From assembly GCA_031267645.1 (NCBI GenBank), contig JAIRYW010000076.1, positions 18,793 to 82,792 on the forward strand: a DNA stretch of 64,000 nt. The letters are read 5' to 3'. How positions within the stretch are numbered: position 1 is the first letter of the stretch; every line of letters begins with the position of its first letter. This DNA comes from Propionibacteriaceae bacterium (GTDB lineage: Bacteria; Actinomycetota; Actinomycetes; Propionibacteriales; Propionibacteriaceae). The notes under the pieces were generated by a model, which saw nothing but the letters and a program-made list of their open reading frames with translations, was not told where the DNA came from and did not search any database. This document shows, piece after piece, positions 29,718 through 37,924 of this stretch. The position numbers were made by a program, and so were the translations under genes.

Positions 29718-32444
29718 TCAGCGTCCCGGGAAGACGGTCACGGCCAGGGCCGCCGGATCGGCCCCCTCGACCGTGATGAGACGCTCCTCGCCGTCCCTCA
29801 GGTCGAACCAGTTGTCGCTCAGATAGATCCCGGGGTGGGGTTGGCTGACGCGCACGCCGTAGCAGTAGCCGGTCGATCTGAGGCGCAGGGCGCCGGGCCG
29901 CGCCTCCGCCTCGACTCGGTGCGGCCCGAAACGCAGGTCGCCTATCTCGGCGAAGTGGTGGCGGACGGACGGGAACGCGCCCACCGGGCTGGAGGCCCAG
30001 ACGTAGCGGTCGGCGCCCCGGGCCAGCGGGCCGCTCCAGGCCAACACCGACTGGCCCGGATGGGCGGCGGCGACGACCGTGAAGCGACCGTCGGCCCGGC
30101 CCGACGTCAACCAGCCGGATTCGACCTCGACCACGACCTCGGCCCGGCTGGGGCCGTTGTTCACCAGCCACAATTCCAGCGGGCCGGCGGGGCCGGCCTC
30201 TCGGAAGCTGACCGCCAGCGGGGCCGACGCCCGCGCCACGGCGTAATAGGACGCTTTGGGCACGCCGTCGTAGTCCACCATCGACCAGGAGAAACCCGGC
30301 CAGACGTCGTTGAACTGCCAGACCAGCGCCCCCGCGGTGTGCGGTTGGCGGCGGCGGTAGTGTTCGACGGCGAAGGCCAGACCCTCGGCCTGCACGGCCT
30401 GGGTGAATTCGATCTGTTCAGCCAAATCGCTCGGCAGGCCGGTGGTGACCGCCAGCAACTCGTCACCCTTGTTCTTAGGATTGTCTTTGTTGTGCAGATC
30501 CAAGGTGGGCGAGTGCAGCCACAGATCTTCTTCTGGAATCCAGCGGCGCAGAGTGGCTAATTCCGGCGCGGCGTGCAGACCGAACTCGCTGACGAATTTG
30601 GCCGTGTCGTCGGCGTAACGACGGTAGTGCCGCTCATCGCCCTTGGTCGGGAACTGTTGGCCGGTCGGGATGACGTCGCCGTGCCAGACCTCCCAGGTGT
30701 GGCGGTCGCCGTCGGCGATCGAGTTGACGGCCGCGACCGGGTCCGCGCCCTCGCCGTAAGGGCTGGATGGCCAATAGTGGGCGAACGGGTCGTGTCGGGC
30801 GACCGCCTGGGGCAGGATATCGTGGAAGAAATGCCAACCCCAGTCGCCCGGGGCCAACGACTGCCAGACGGAGCCGTGCATGATCTGACACTCGTTATTG
30901 CCGCACCACAGGGCCAGGCAGGCCCGATTGCGCAGGCGCCGGACCTGGTGTTCCGCCTCGGCCGTGACCTCGGCTTGGAGTTTGGGATCGGCGCTGGGGT
31001 AGTCGACGCAGGCGAAGGCGAAGTCCTGCCACACCAGCACCCCCTGCTCGTCGCAGGCGGTGTAGAAGGCGTCCGCCTCGTACACCCCGCCGCCCCAGAC
31101 CCGCAGCATGGTGAGGTTCCCGGCCCGGGCCCGCCGGACGCGGTCTTGGTAGGTCTGGCGGCTGACCGATCCGATCAATTGGCTGCCGGGGACCCAATTG
31201 GCCCCCCGGGCGAACAGCGGCGTCCCGTTCAGCACGAACCGGAACAGCCTCCCGCCTTGCTCGGGGTCCGGCGAGCGGTCGACCTCGACAGTCCTCAAAC
31301 CGACCCGGTCCACGATCCGATCGACCTCCGCGCCGTCCACCCACAGAGCGATCTCCAACTCGTGGAGCGGCTGCTCCCCCAAATCGTGGGTCCACCACAG
31401 CTCCGGGTCGTCGATGGTCGCCTCCGCCTCGCCCCGACCGGCCCCGAGGGGGATCTCCAGAGTCGTCACCCGGCCGGACGGCGAGGTCAGGCGCACCCGC
31501 GCCGACTGGTCGACTTCCCGGGCCAGGCCGGCGGCGGTCTCCACCAGCACTCGGACTCTGGCCTGGGACCGGTCGGCCGCCAACCAGCTGAGGCCGACCT
31601 GGTGTCCCTCGATGACCGGGCCCGGTTCGACGCTGAGCCAGGCCGGGCGCCACAGCCCCAGGGCCGGCAGGTTCGGCCCGAAGTCCCAGCCCCAGGAGCA
31701 GGCCGCCTTGCGCAAGGTGGTGGCCAGCGGCAGCGTCGTCAGCAAAGAGGCGCCGTCCGGGCCGACTCCGTCCGGCGTTGGGTCGCCCGGCGCTGGGTCG
31801 TCCGACCCCTCAGAGGCCGCCGGGCCGGCTGGCTCGGCCGAGGTGGAGCCAGGATCCGGGGCCGGATCGGCTGGGGCCCCAACCGCCACCAGACTGGCGA
31901 ACAGGCCGATCAGCCGGTCGCGCCACTGACCGACGCTGGGCGGTACGGCGCGGCCGGCCAAGGGCGGGGAGAAGCGGACCAGGACGGTGTTGGTGGCCGC
32001 CAACTGGTCGGTGACGTCGAAGACGGCCGGCCGGAACTGGTTCTCGTGGCGCCCCAGCCCGACGCCGTTCAGCCAGACGTCCGCCACCGTGTCCAGCCCC
32101 TCGAAGACCAGCCGGACGCGGGCCCCGCCAGCCGACGGCGTCCTGGGGTCGGCGAAGCGAGCCCGGTACCACCACTCCCGCTCCTCGACCCAAGCCGCTT
32201 TGCGCTCATTGTCGCCGTAGAAGGGGTGTTCGATCGCTCCGGCGGCCAGGAGCGCCTGATGGACGCCCCCCGGCGCCGCGGCCGGCAGCCAGCCCAGACC
32301 GGCGTCGGAACCGACGTCAGGGGCGTGACCCGAGCCCAGGTCGGCCGGGTCCCCGGCCCCCACGGCCAGGCCCAGGATCTCGAATTCGGTCAGCGGGACG
32401 ATGGTGTGGACGGCGGTTGGGGCGGTGGCGGCGGTGTCGGACAC
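29718..32444 (-). CDS. beta-mannosidase, glycoside hydrolase family 2
   Basis: A 908-residue GH2 enzyme of the beta-mannosidase branch. It has no signal peptide, so it acts in the cytoplasm on imported beta-mannosides, for example from mannan or N-glycans. The jelly-roll N-domain includes EREWWYRARF and GLDTVADVWLNG. The catalytic barrel contains LRVWGGGVYE, the acid/base Glu in CGNNECQIMHGS and the nucleophile Glu in KFVSEFGLHAAPEL. VWQFNDVWPGFSWSMVDYDG is also characteristic. The GTG start has AAGGAG about eight bases upstream. It lies downstream of the MFS gene and opposite a TetR gene that probably controls both. Confidence 0.93.
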   Translation of the reverse strand: MSDTAATAPTAVHTIVPLTEFEILGLAVGAGDPADLGSGHAPDVGSDAGLGWLPAAAPGGVHQALLAAGAIEHPFYGDNERKAAWVEEREWWYRARFADPRTPSAGGARVRLVFEGLDTVADVWLNGVGLGRHENQFRPAVFDVTDQLAATNTVLVRFSPPLAGRAVPPSVGQWRDRLIGLFASLVAVGAPADPAPDPGSTSAEPAGPAASEGSDDPAPGDPTPDGVGPDGASLLTTLPLATTLRKAACSWGWDFGPNLPALGLWRPAWLSVEPGPVIEGHQVGLSWLAADRSQARVRVLVETAAGLAREVDQSARVRLTSPSGRVTTLEIPLGAGRGEAEATIDDPELWWTHDLGEQPLHELEIALWVDGAEVDRIVDRVGLRTVEVDRSPDPEQGGRLFRFVLNGTPLFARGANWVPGSQLIGSVSRQTYQDRVRRARAGNLTMLRVWGGGVYEADAFYTACDEQGVLVWQDFAFACVDYPSADPKLQAEVTAEAEHQVRRLRNRACLALWCGNNECQIMHGSVWQSLAPGDWGWHFFHDILPQAVARHDPFAHYWPSSPYGEGADPVAAVNSIADGDRHTWEVWHGDVIPTGQQFPTKGDERHYRRYADDTAKFVSEFGLHAAPELATLRRWIPEEDLWLHSPTLDLHNKDNPKNKGDELLAVTTGLPSDLAEQIEFTQAVQAEGLAFAVEHYRRRQPHTAGALVWQFNDVWPGFSWSMVDYDGVPKASYYAVARASAPLAVSFREAGPAGPLELWLVNNGPSRAEVVVEVESGWLTSGRADGRFTVVAAAHPGQSVLAWSGPLARGADRYVWASSPVGAFPSVRHHFAEIGDLRFGPHRVEAEARPGALRLRSTGYCYGVRVSQPHPGIYLSDNWFDLRDGEERLITVEGADPAALAVTVFPGR

Positions 32445-32566
32445 GATGGGCTCCTTCAGGCTATGGACGGTCGGGTGGACGGGACAGGTGGTGGGACCGG
32501 GGAATCAGGCCAGCCTCGATCGCAGTCGGGCCGCGGGCGGCGGCGCCTGGTCGGTCCGGGCTTCGC

Positions 32567-33883
32567 TCATTCGGCGGTGGTCGCGACGGGCGCTGGGACG
32601 ACGGCGGGGGCGGTGATGGCGGCGAAGCGGGGGTCGCCCTCTTGGCCCAGATCCGGCAGGCGGCGCACCAGCACCGCTCCCAGGATCCCGAACAGGGCCA
32701 GGCTGAGGTACAAAGCTGTGAAGCCGCCCAGGGCCAGCAGGGCGGGCGCGACGAAGGGCACGAAGGATTGGGGCAAGGAGTTGGCGACGTTGATCAAGCC
32801 GAGGTCCTTGGCGGTGTCCTCGGCGTGGGGCAGCATGCGCACGCACAGGGCGGCGTCGATGGCGATGAACAGACCGAAGCCCGCCCCCAGCAGCCCCTCG
32901 GCCAGGTACACGAAAGCCATGGACGGAGCCAGCCCCATCGTCGTCAAGCCGATCGCCGCCATGATCCCGCCGGCCACCACGAACGGTTTCTGGCGCTGGA
33001 TGCGGTCGGAGACGATCCCGGACAACACGCTGGCGGCGGCCAGCGCCACCACCATGATGGCCGACAGCCGCAACACCTGAGCGGCGACGTCGTCCTCGGA
33101 ATAGCCGAAGCGCCCCATCAGGAAGAAGGCCGTGTAGGTGGCGCTGGCGTAGGCGCAGGTGATCAAGAAACGCACCAGCCAGGCCCAGCCGAAAGCGGGG
33201 TGCCGGCGGGGATTGAGCCAGAAGGTGGTGGCCAATCCTTTGAGGTCCAGCCGAGCCAGGCCCTCGGGGCGCCGGCTGGCCGGGTCGCGTAACAGCAGGG
33301 CGGCGGACAGCCCCAGAGCCAAGCCCGCTCCGGCCACGAAGAGCCATTGCAGCGTCGGGTTTTCGATCAGGCTGACGACGGCGATGCCCAGCAGGGGCGC
33401 GACCATCGCGGCCATGCCGAGCAGCCCGGAGACCGTGCCGCGCCGGGCCGGCGGCACCTGGTCGGCCAGCAGCGCGGTGGTCGCGGCCTGCTGGAAATTC
33501 AGGCTGATCTGCACCACGCACCAGATCAGGGCCACCTGCCAGACGGCGGTCGCGAAAGCCATGGTGGCGAGAGTGAGGCAACCGATCACGGCCCCGGTCA
33601 AGATCCAGCTCCGGCGGCGTCCGAAGCGGGCCGCCGTCCGGTCCGACAGACGGCCGCCCAATGGGTTGGCCAGCAGGGCACAGAGCGCGCCCAGCCCCGT
33701 CACCAGTCCGAAGGCGGCGGCGGCCGACGGGCCGGCGATCCGGGCCAGGTGCAAGGTCAGCAGCAATTGCAACGGCGTGGACAGGGCCATGAAGGCGCCC
33801 CCGCCCGACAGCAGCATCACCGCGGTCACCCGGGGAAAGGAGGAGGCGGCGTTAGTGGTGGGTTCGTGAACTGGCTGTCTCAT
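32567..33883 (-). CDS. MFS transporter next to the beta-mannosidase
   Basis: A 438-residue major facilitator with about 12 membrane helices (loop marks NPLGGRLSDRTAARFGRRRSW and SGIVSDRIQRQKPFV), similar in layout to glycoside or sugar carriers. Its place before the mannosidase suggests it imports the oligosaccharide that the enzyme cleaves. The ATG at 33883 is preferred to the GTG six bases earlier because GAGGGAG then has normal spacing. A strong promoter (TTGACA, 16 bp, TACCAT) lies upstream. Confidence 0.85.
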   Translation of the reverse strand: MRQPVHEPTTNAASSFPRVTAVMLLSGGGAFMALSTPLQLLLTLHLARIAGPSAAAAFGLVTGLGALCALLANPLGGRLSDRTAARFGRRRSWILTGAVIGCLTLATMAFATAVWQVALIWCVVQISLNFQQAATTALLADQVPPARRGTVSGLLGMAAMVAPLLGIAVVSLIENPTLQWLFVAGAGLALGLSAALLLRDPASRRPEGLARLDLKGLATTFWLNPRRHPAFGWAWLVRFLITCAYASATYTAFFLMGRFGYSEDDVAAQVLRLSAIMVVALAAASVLSGIVSDRIQRQKPFVVAGGIMAAIGLTTMGLAPSMAFVYLAEGLLGAGFGLFIAIDAALCVRMLPHAEDTAKDLGLINVANSLPQSFVPFVAPALLALGGFTALYLSLALFGILGAVLVRRLPDLGQEGDPRFAAITAPAVVPAPVATTAE

Positions 33884-33929
33884 CGACACTCCCTCGTGCG
33901 GAATGACTAAATTACGAAGTCACTTCCAT

Positions 33930-33957
33930 ATGGTAGTGCCTACCGATCAATTGTCAA
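33930..33957 (-). promoter_or_regulatory. promoter of the MFS/beta-mannosidase unit
   Basis: On the minus strand, TTGACA (33957-33952) and TACCAT (33935-33930) are separated by 16 bases. The -10 overlaps the palindrome CCATATGG (33926-33933), a possible regulator site. Confidence 0.6.
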
Positions 33958-33975
33958 TCCCATATCGGTTAGTAT
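33942..33975 (+). promoter_or_regulatory. TetR gene promoter and possible operator
   Basis: TAGTAT (33970-33975) lies at -12 to -7 of the tetR-like ATG, so the mRNA is probably leaderless. Just before it is an inverted repeat ACCGAT (33942-33947) and ATCGGT (33964-33969), spaced so that one bound dimer could block both divergent promoters. Confidence 0.5.
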
Positions 33976-33981
33976 GGGCCG

Positions 33982-34575
33982 ATGGGACTGAGGGAGACGA
34001 AGGCCGCGCGCACGCACGAGCGGGTGCTCGAGGTGGCGCTCAAGCTCTTCGGCGAGCAGGGTTACGAGGCCACGACCATGGAACAGGTGGCGGAACAGGC
34101 CGAGATCGGCGCCACCACGCTGTACCGCTACTTCCCCACCAAAGACATGCTCCTACTGGGGCAGTTCCGCCGCTGCGTCTCCGTCGCCGAGGCCTTGCGG
34201 GCGCGGCCAGAGCACGAACCGTTGGACCTGGCCTTGGGCCAGGCGGTCCAGGCGGCGCTCGACTCCCAGCAAGGGCTGGGCGGCCAGCGCATACTCCAGA
34301 TCCGCCGCATCATCGACCTCAATCCCGTCCCCCGGGCCCGCCTGTGGGACGTTCTGGCCGGTTCCGCGGACGAGGCGGCCGCCGCCGTGGCCGAACGCCT
34401 GGCCCTGCCCGTCGGCGACCCCGTCGTGGTCCTGACCACGGACATCGCCCTGATCGTCTTCAGCCTCGCCTCCGACCTCTGGCGGGCCCACCCCGACGAC
34501 CAGACGATGAGCGACCAAGCCCGCGCCCTGATGGGCGCCCTGGCCACCGGCCGGGTGCCCTTCCCGCGCGCCTGA
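33982..34575 (+). CDS. TetR family regulator
   Basis: A 197-residue repressor. The helix-turn-helix lies in residues about 25-47 (TMEQVAEQAEIGATTLYRYF, followed by PTKDML), typical of the family; the C-terminal ligand domain is alanine-rich and divergent. It is divergent from the MFS/beta-mannosidase unit with 98 bp between start codons, which argues that it represses that unit and itself. The ligand is unknown; a sugar would be unusual for TetR, so control of export or stress is an alternative. Confidence 0.85.
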   Translation: MGLRETKAARTHERVLEVALKLFGEQGYEATTMEQVAEQAEIGATTLYRYFPTKDMLLLGQFRRCVSVAEALRARPEHEPLDLALGQAVQAALDSQQGLGGQRILQIRRIIDLNPVPRARLWDVLAGSADEAAAAVAERLALPVGDPVVVLTTDIALIVFSLASDLWRAHPDDQTMSDQARALMGALATGRVPFPRA

Positions 34576-34620
34576 GTCACCTGAGCGGCGCGGATCGACC
34601 TGACGGTGGTCCGCCCCCCC

Positions 34621-35759
34621 TCAGCGAGTGGCCAACCGGCTGAGCTGGACGCCCTCGGCGTCGAAATTGGGGCGGCGCGCTGGCCGCGGGCCCAGCGCAT
34701 GACGGGACGCTCGACCAGCAGCCAGCTGGCCGTGGCCGGGAGGACGGTCAAAACAGTGGCGGCGAGCGTGAACAAAGGAGCTGGCAGCGCGGCGGCGCCA
34801 GCCAGGACCAAGCATTGCTGGACCACGAAGCCATAGATGTAGACGCCGTAGGAGATGTCCTCACGCTTGATCAGCCTGGGACAGGGCAACCATGCGCCAA
34901 GCCCCAAAAGCACGTAGCAGATCAGCGGCGCCGCCAGCTGTGGCCCCGCCACAGGCACGGTCGCGATCAGAACGAAGGCCAAACCGCCGGCGCCGAGGGC
35001 CACGACCGGCCGGTAGACCAACCGTTGACGCCAGGTGGACAGCAGCGCGCCGGCCAGGAAGTAGGGCAGGAGCTTGAGGAAGAGCATCATCTCAGGATCT
35101 CCGCCAAAGTAAGGCAGCACGAATCCATTGGCGCCCCACAACACCAGGCTTACCCCGTAAGCGACGGCGATCACGACCACCGACCGTCGTCGCACCCAGG
35201 CGAAGCAGAAGATGAACCCGACCACCAGGTAGCACATGAACTCGTGCCACAGCGTCCACAAGGAGCCGTCCCAGACCAGCGGATAGGGGACGTCCGCCGG
35301 AGTCCCAGCCACGCTGTAGGCGCCTATGCGCAAGGTGAAGTTCAGCCACAGGAACTGCAAGGGCTTGACGTCGGTGCTCAGGTAGCCGTCCAAACCGCCG
35401 TGGTCCATGGCGTAGGCGACCGGACCGACGCCGAACGCGATCACGATCAGACAGACCAGGTATCCAGGGAAGATCCGCGCCACCCGGTGCACCAGGTATT
35501 CCCCTAACGGCTTAGAAGCCCGCGACCCCGCGATGAGATATCCCGACAGCACGAAGAAGCCGGCCACAGCCCAGCCGCCCACCGTCTCAGGCCCCAGCTC
35601 CGGAGACGGCAGTCCCCGGGCCAAGGGAAAGGTGTGGTCCACGATCACCAGAGTCGCCAACAGCAATCTGAGCAGGTTCAAAGCGTTGCTCCGAGGATCC
35701 AAGTGGACGCCCCACAACCATCTCGGCCGGGAGCCCGCTGACGGCGCGACCTTGCCCAT
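34621..35759 (-). CDS. acyltransferase family 3 membrane protein, probably frameshifted at its 3' end
   Basis: A membrane acyltransferase (family 3, as in O-antigen or exopolysaccharide acetylases) with about ten helices. Features are RSNALNLLRLLLATLVIVDH, the GWAVAGFFVLSGYLIAGS loop with the conserved aromatic/Gly pattern, SLWTLWHEFMCYLVVGF and LLVERPVMRW at the end. The ATG at 35759 has AAGAGG five bases upstream. The continuous frame does not stop where the family ends; it runs to 34128, antisense through most of the TetR gene. A one-base shift around 34680 would give ARRPNFDAEGVQLSRLATR and a stop at 34621, which looks more natural. I therefore mark 34621-35759 as the gene and note a probable frameshift or sequencing error. 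Confidence 0.75.
34759..34800 (+). repeat. 42-bp direct repeat, copy 1 (inside the acyltransferase gene)
   Basis: Matches 36633-36674 in 39 of 42 positions and in the same orientation. Here it encodes part of the ninth or tenth helix of the acyltransferase. The two copies flank 1.8 kb with the 5' two-thirds of the acyltransferase gene and the VapBC genes. Confidence 0.7.
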
Positions 35760-35953
35760 CCGATCCTCTTCTCCCGACGAAATCCCGGCCATACTACCGA
35801 GTCTTCAGAGCTGAGACGGCGGGCTGTCGCTCGGACCAAGCTCTAACACCGCCAGGCATCCGCGCACCCTTATGGTGGCCCGAGCCTGAGCCCAAGTCCG
35901 ACAGCGCGGGAGTCCCCACCTCTCCACCATCGCGGTGAAGAACCATATAATAG

Positions 35954-35981
35954 TGGGAAATAGCATGGTAAAGTGTTCCCA
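35954..35981 (+). promoter_or_regulatory. promoter and inverted-repeat operator of the VapBC genes
   Basis: TGGGAA (35954-35959) and TTCCCA (35976-35981) form an inverted repeat that encloses the -10 box TAAAGT (35969-35974), which lies at -12 to -7 of the antitoxin ATG. Toxin-antitoxin complexes usually bind such a site to repress their own operon. The surrounding 50 bp is conspicuously AT-rich. Confidence 0.6.
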
Positions 35982-36220
35982 TGATAGTGACCGTGGACTC
36001 CGCCGGAAGGGTGATGCTACCCAAGCCTCTCCGCCAGTCCTTGGGGTTGACGGCGGGCAGCAAGGTGGACATCTCCGCCTACGGTTCGGGTTTGACGTTG
36101 CTCCCCCAGAGCCGCACCGCCAGACTGGTGACCGATGAACACGGCCATCTGGTGGCCGACGGCGACCAGGCGCTGACCGACCAAGAGCTGTTCGAGCTGA
36201 TCGACGCCGGGCGCCGATGA
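35981..36220 (+). CDS. AbrB-type antitoxin (VapB-like)
   Basis: A 79-residue protein with an N-terminal swapped-hairpin AbrB/SpoVT DNA-binding fold (VTVDSAGRVMLPKPLRQSLG, then LTAGSKVDISAYGSGLTL) and an acidic C-terminal helix (TDQELFELIDAGRR) that would mask the toxin. The stop overlaps the toxin start in an ATGA junction. It should bind the inverted repeat at its own promoter. Confidence 0.85.
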   Translation: MIVTVDSAGRVMLPKPLRQSLGLTAGSKVDISAYGSGLTLLPQSRTARLVTDEHGHLVADGDQALTDQELFELIDAGRR

Positions 36221-36633
36221 CCGCCACTTTATTGGCGCTGGACACCTCGGCGACGGTGCCCCTCCTGCACCGCGGGCACGATTCACACGCCGCCACACAC
36301 GACGCGGTGGCGGGCTGGGAGCTGGCCCTGACCGGTCATTCCCTGGCTGAGACTTACTCCGTGCTGACCCGCTTGCCCGGCCACCAACGCCTCGCCCCAG
36401 CCGACGCGGCCAGATTGATCCGGTCCAGGTTTCTCACAGTTCTCACCCTGCCGCCAGAGACGGCCGCCCGAGTCCATCTGATCTGCTCCGAGGCGGGAAT
36501 CCACGGCGGCGCCGTCTACGACGGACTAGTCGGCTTGGCCGCTCGGGCCCACGGAGCCGTGCTGGGCACCAGAGACGCCCGAGCGGTCGGGACTTACGAG
36601 GCGCTGGGCGTCGAGGTCAGAATCCTGTCTTAG
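36217..36633 (+). CDS. PIN-domain ribonuclease toxin (VapC-like)
   Basis: A 138-residue PIN-domain RNase. The acidic metal-binding residues D9 (LALDTS), E45 (SLAETYSVL), D102 (AVYDGLVGL) and D120 (LGTRDARA) are all present, so it should be active. VapC enzymes cleave tRNA or rRNA at single sites. It is co-translated with the AbrB-type antitoxin. The fifth codon is TTA, which the unusual UAA tRNA of this window could read. Downstream, after its stop, lies the second copy of a 42-bp repeat. Confidence 0.88.
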   Translation: MTATLLALDTSATVPLLHRGHDSHAATHDAVAGWELALTGHSLAETYSVLTRLPGHQRLAPADAARLIRSRFLTVLTLPPETAARVHLICSEAGIHGGAVYDGLVGLAARAHGAVLGTRDARAVGTYEALGVEVRILS

Positions 36634-36674
36634 CGGCGAGCATGAACAAAGGAGCTGGCGCCGCGGCGGCGCCA
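36633..36674 (+). repeat. 42-bp direct repeat, copy 2
   Basis: Matches 34759-34800 in 39 of 42 positions. It starts at the last base of the vapC stop codon. Translated on the minus strand it still reads like the acyltransferase helix (AAAAPAPLFMLAA), so it appears to be a broken piece of such a gene. Confidence 0.7.
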
Positions 36675-36726
36675 AGCTTCCCGCTCAGGCTAGACGGACA
36701 TCGACTGTCCCGGGGCGCGCACCCAC

Positions 36727-36732
36727 TAGCAT
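36727..36732 (+). promoter_or_regulatory. -10 box (TAGCAT) for the LacI-family gene
   Basis: TAGCAT lies at -12 to -7 of the ATG at 36739 with no ribosome binding site between, predicting a leaderless mRNA. Confidence 0.5.
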
Positions 36733-36738
36733 CGTGGG

Positions 36739-37749
36739 ATGAACCGGCCCCACGCCACGATCTATCAGGTCTCGGAACGGGCGGGCGTGTCCATCTCCAC
36801 TGTCTCATTGGCCATCAACCATCCCGAGCGGGTCAAGGAGGCGACCCGGCGGCGTGTCATGGAAGCGGTGGACGAGCTCGGCTTCATACCCAAGGAATTG
36901 GCCGTCACCCGGGCCCGGGCCGGGTTGGGGCGGATCGCCGTGGTGGCGCCTTTCACCTCCTACCTCAGCTTCGCCCGGCGGCTGTCCGGCATGCTGACCG
37001 AGGCCCAGGGCCAGGCCCAGATCCTGGTCTACGACCATGAGGACGTGGCCACTTCGGCCTCTCCCCTGCTGGCCACCCTGCCGGTCCGGGGGCACGTCGA
37101 CGGACTGGTCATCATGGGGGTGCCCCTGGACCAACCGACGGCCGACCGGTTGCGCCGGCGTTTGCCCACCGTCCTGTTGGACATGCGCCACAGCGAGATG
37201 ACCAGCGTCTACGTCGACGACGTGCGGGGCGGACAGATGGTGGGCGAGCATCTGCTGGCCCAAGGCCACCGCTCAGTCGCCTTCGTGCGCGAGGCCGAGC
37301 GCTCCTACCTGCCCTCCTCGCCCACCCAGCAACGCAAAGACGGTTTGGTGGCCGTCTTGGGGGCCGAGCACGTGCACGAGATCACCGTCGAGCGCGGCCC
37401 CGGCTTGGGCCAGCGGGCCTTGGAACGGTGGCAGGACCTGGCCTCGGCCGACGGCCGCCGGCCCAGCGCCATCGTGGCCCACCGCGACCTGGTCGCCATC
37501 GCCGTCATGGCGGGCGCCGCCCGGCTCGGTCTGACGGTGCCGCGCGATCTGTCGGTGGTGGGCTTCGACGACGACCAGATCGCCCAAGAGTTGGGCCTGA
37601 CCACGGTCGGCCAACCCTTCGAAGAGTCCGGGGCCATGGCCTTCCGCCTCCTGCGCCAACGCATAGCCGACCCCCACGGCCGGCCGGTCGAACATCTGCT
37701 GCCGCTCCATCTAGCCGTCCGGAACACGGTCGGACCACCACCGGACTGA
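36739..37749 (+). CDS. LacI family transcriptional regulator
   Basis: A 336-residue LacI/GalR regulator. The N-terminal helix-turn-helix (TIYQVSERAGVSISTVSLAI) and hinge helix (VTRARAGLGRIA) are followed by a periplasmic-binding-protein-like core with IMGVPLDQP, GQRALERWQDL, VVGFDDDQIAQELGLTTVGQP and the C-terminal HLLPLHLAVRNTVG. Such proteins repress sugar genes in response to a sugar. No sugar transport genes adjoin it; the mannosidase locus is a few kb upstream and the peptide-type importer lies downstream, convergent. Its target is unknown. Confidence 0.9.
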   Translation: MNRPHATIYQVSERAGVSISTVSLAINHPERVKEATRRRVMEAVDELGFIPKELAVTRARAGLGRIAVVAPFTSYLSFARRLSGMLTEAQGQAQILVYDHEDVATSASPLLATLPVRGHVDGLVIMGVPLDQPTADRLRRRLPTVLLDMRHSEMTSVYVDDVRGGQMVGEHLLAQGHRSVAFVREAERSYLPSSPTQQRKDGLVAVLGAEHVHEITVERGPGLGQRALERWQDLASADGRRPSAIVAHRDLVAIAVMAGAARLGLTVPRDLSVVGFDDDQIAQELGLTTVGQPFEESGAMAFRLLRQRIADPHGRPVEHLLPLHLAVRNTVGPPPD

Positions 37750-37924
37750 GGCGCCGCCGCCAGTCCTGGCCCGGCCCGACTCCAGCGCCCGCCCACAAAG
37801 CGGCCCATCTAGCGCCCGCGTCGCGGGGCGGCTCGATCCCAGCGCCAGTACGACGAACGACCCGACCCCAGCCGCCCGCGACAGAGGACAGACCCCACCC
37901 CAGGGCCCGCGCGCCGGAACGACT

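Noticed and set aside
30573..33080. An 835-codon open frame opposite the beta-mannosidase
   Set aside because: No domain is recognisable, and the mannosidase on the other strand carries both catalytic glutamates and family motifs.
34621..34815. Separate small gene on the minus strand at the acyltransferase end
   Set aside because: Its frame reads like the shifted end of the acyltransferase and is better explained by a frameshift.
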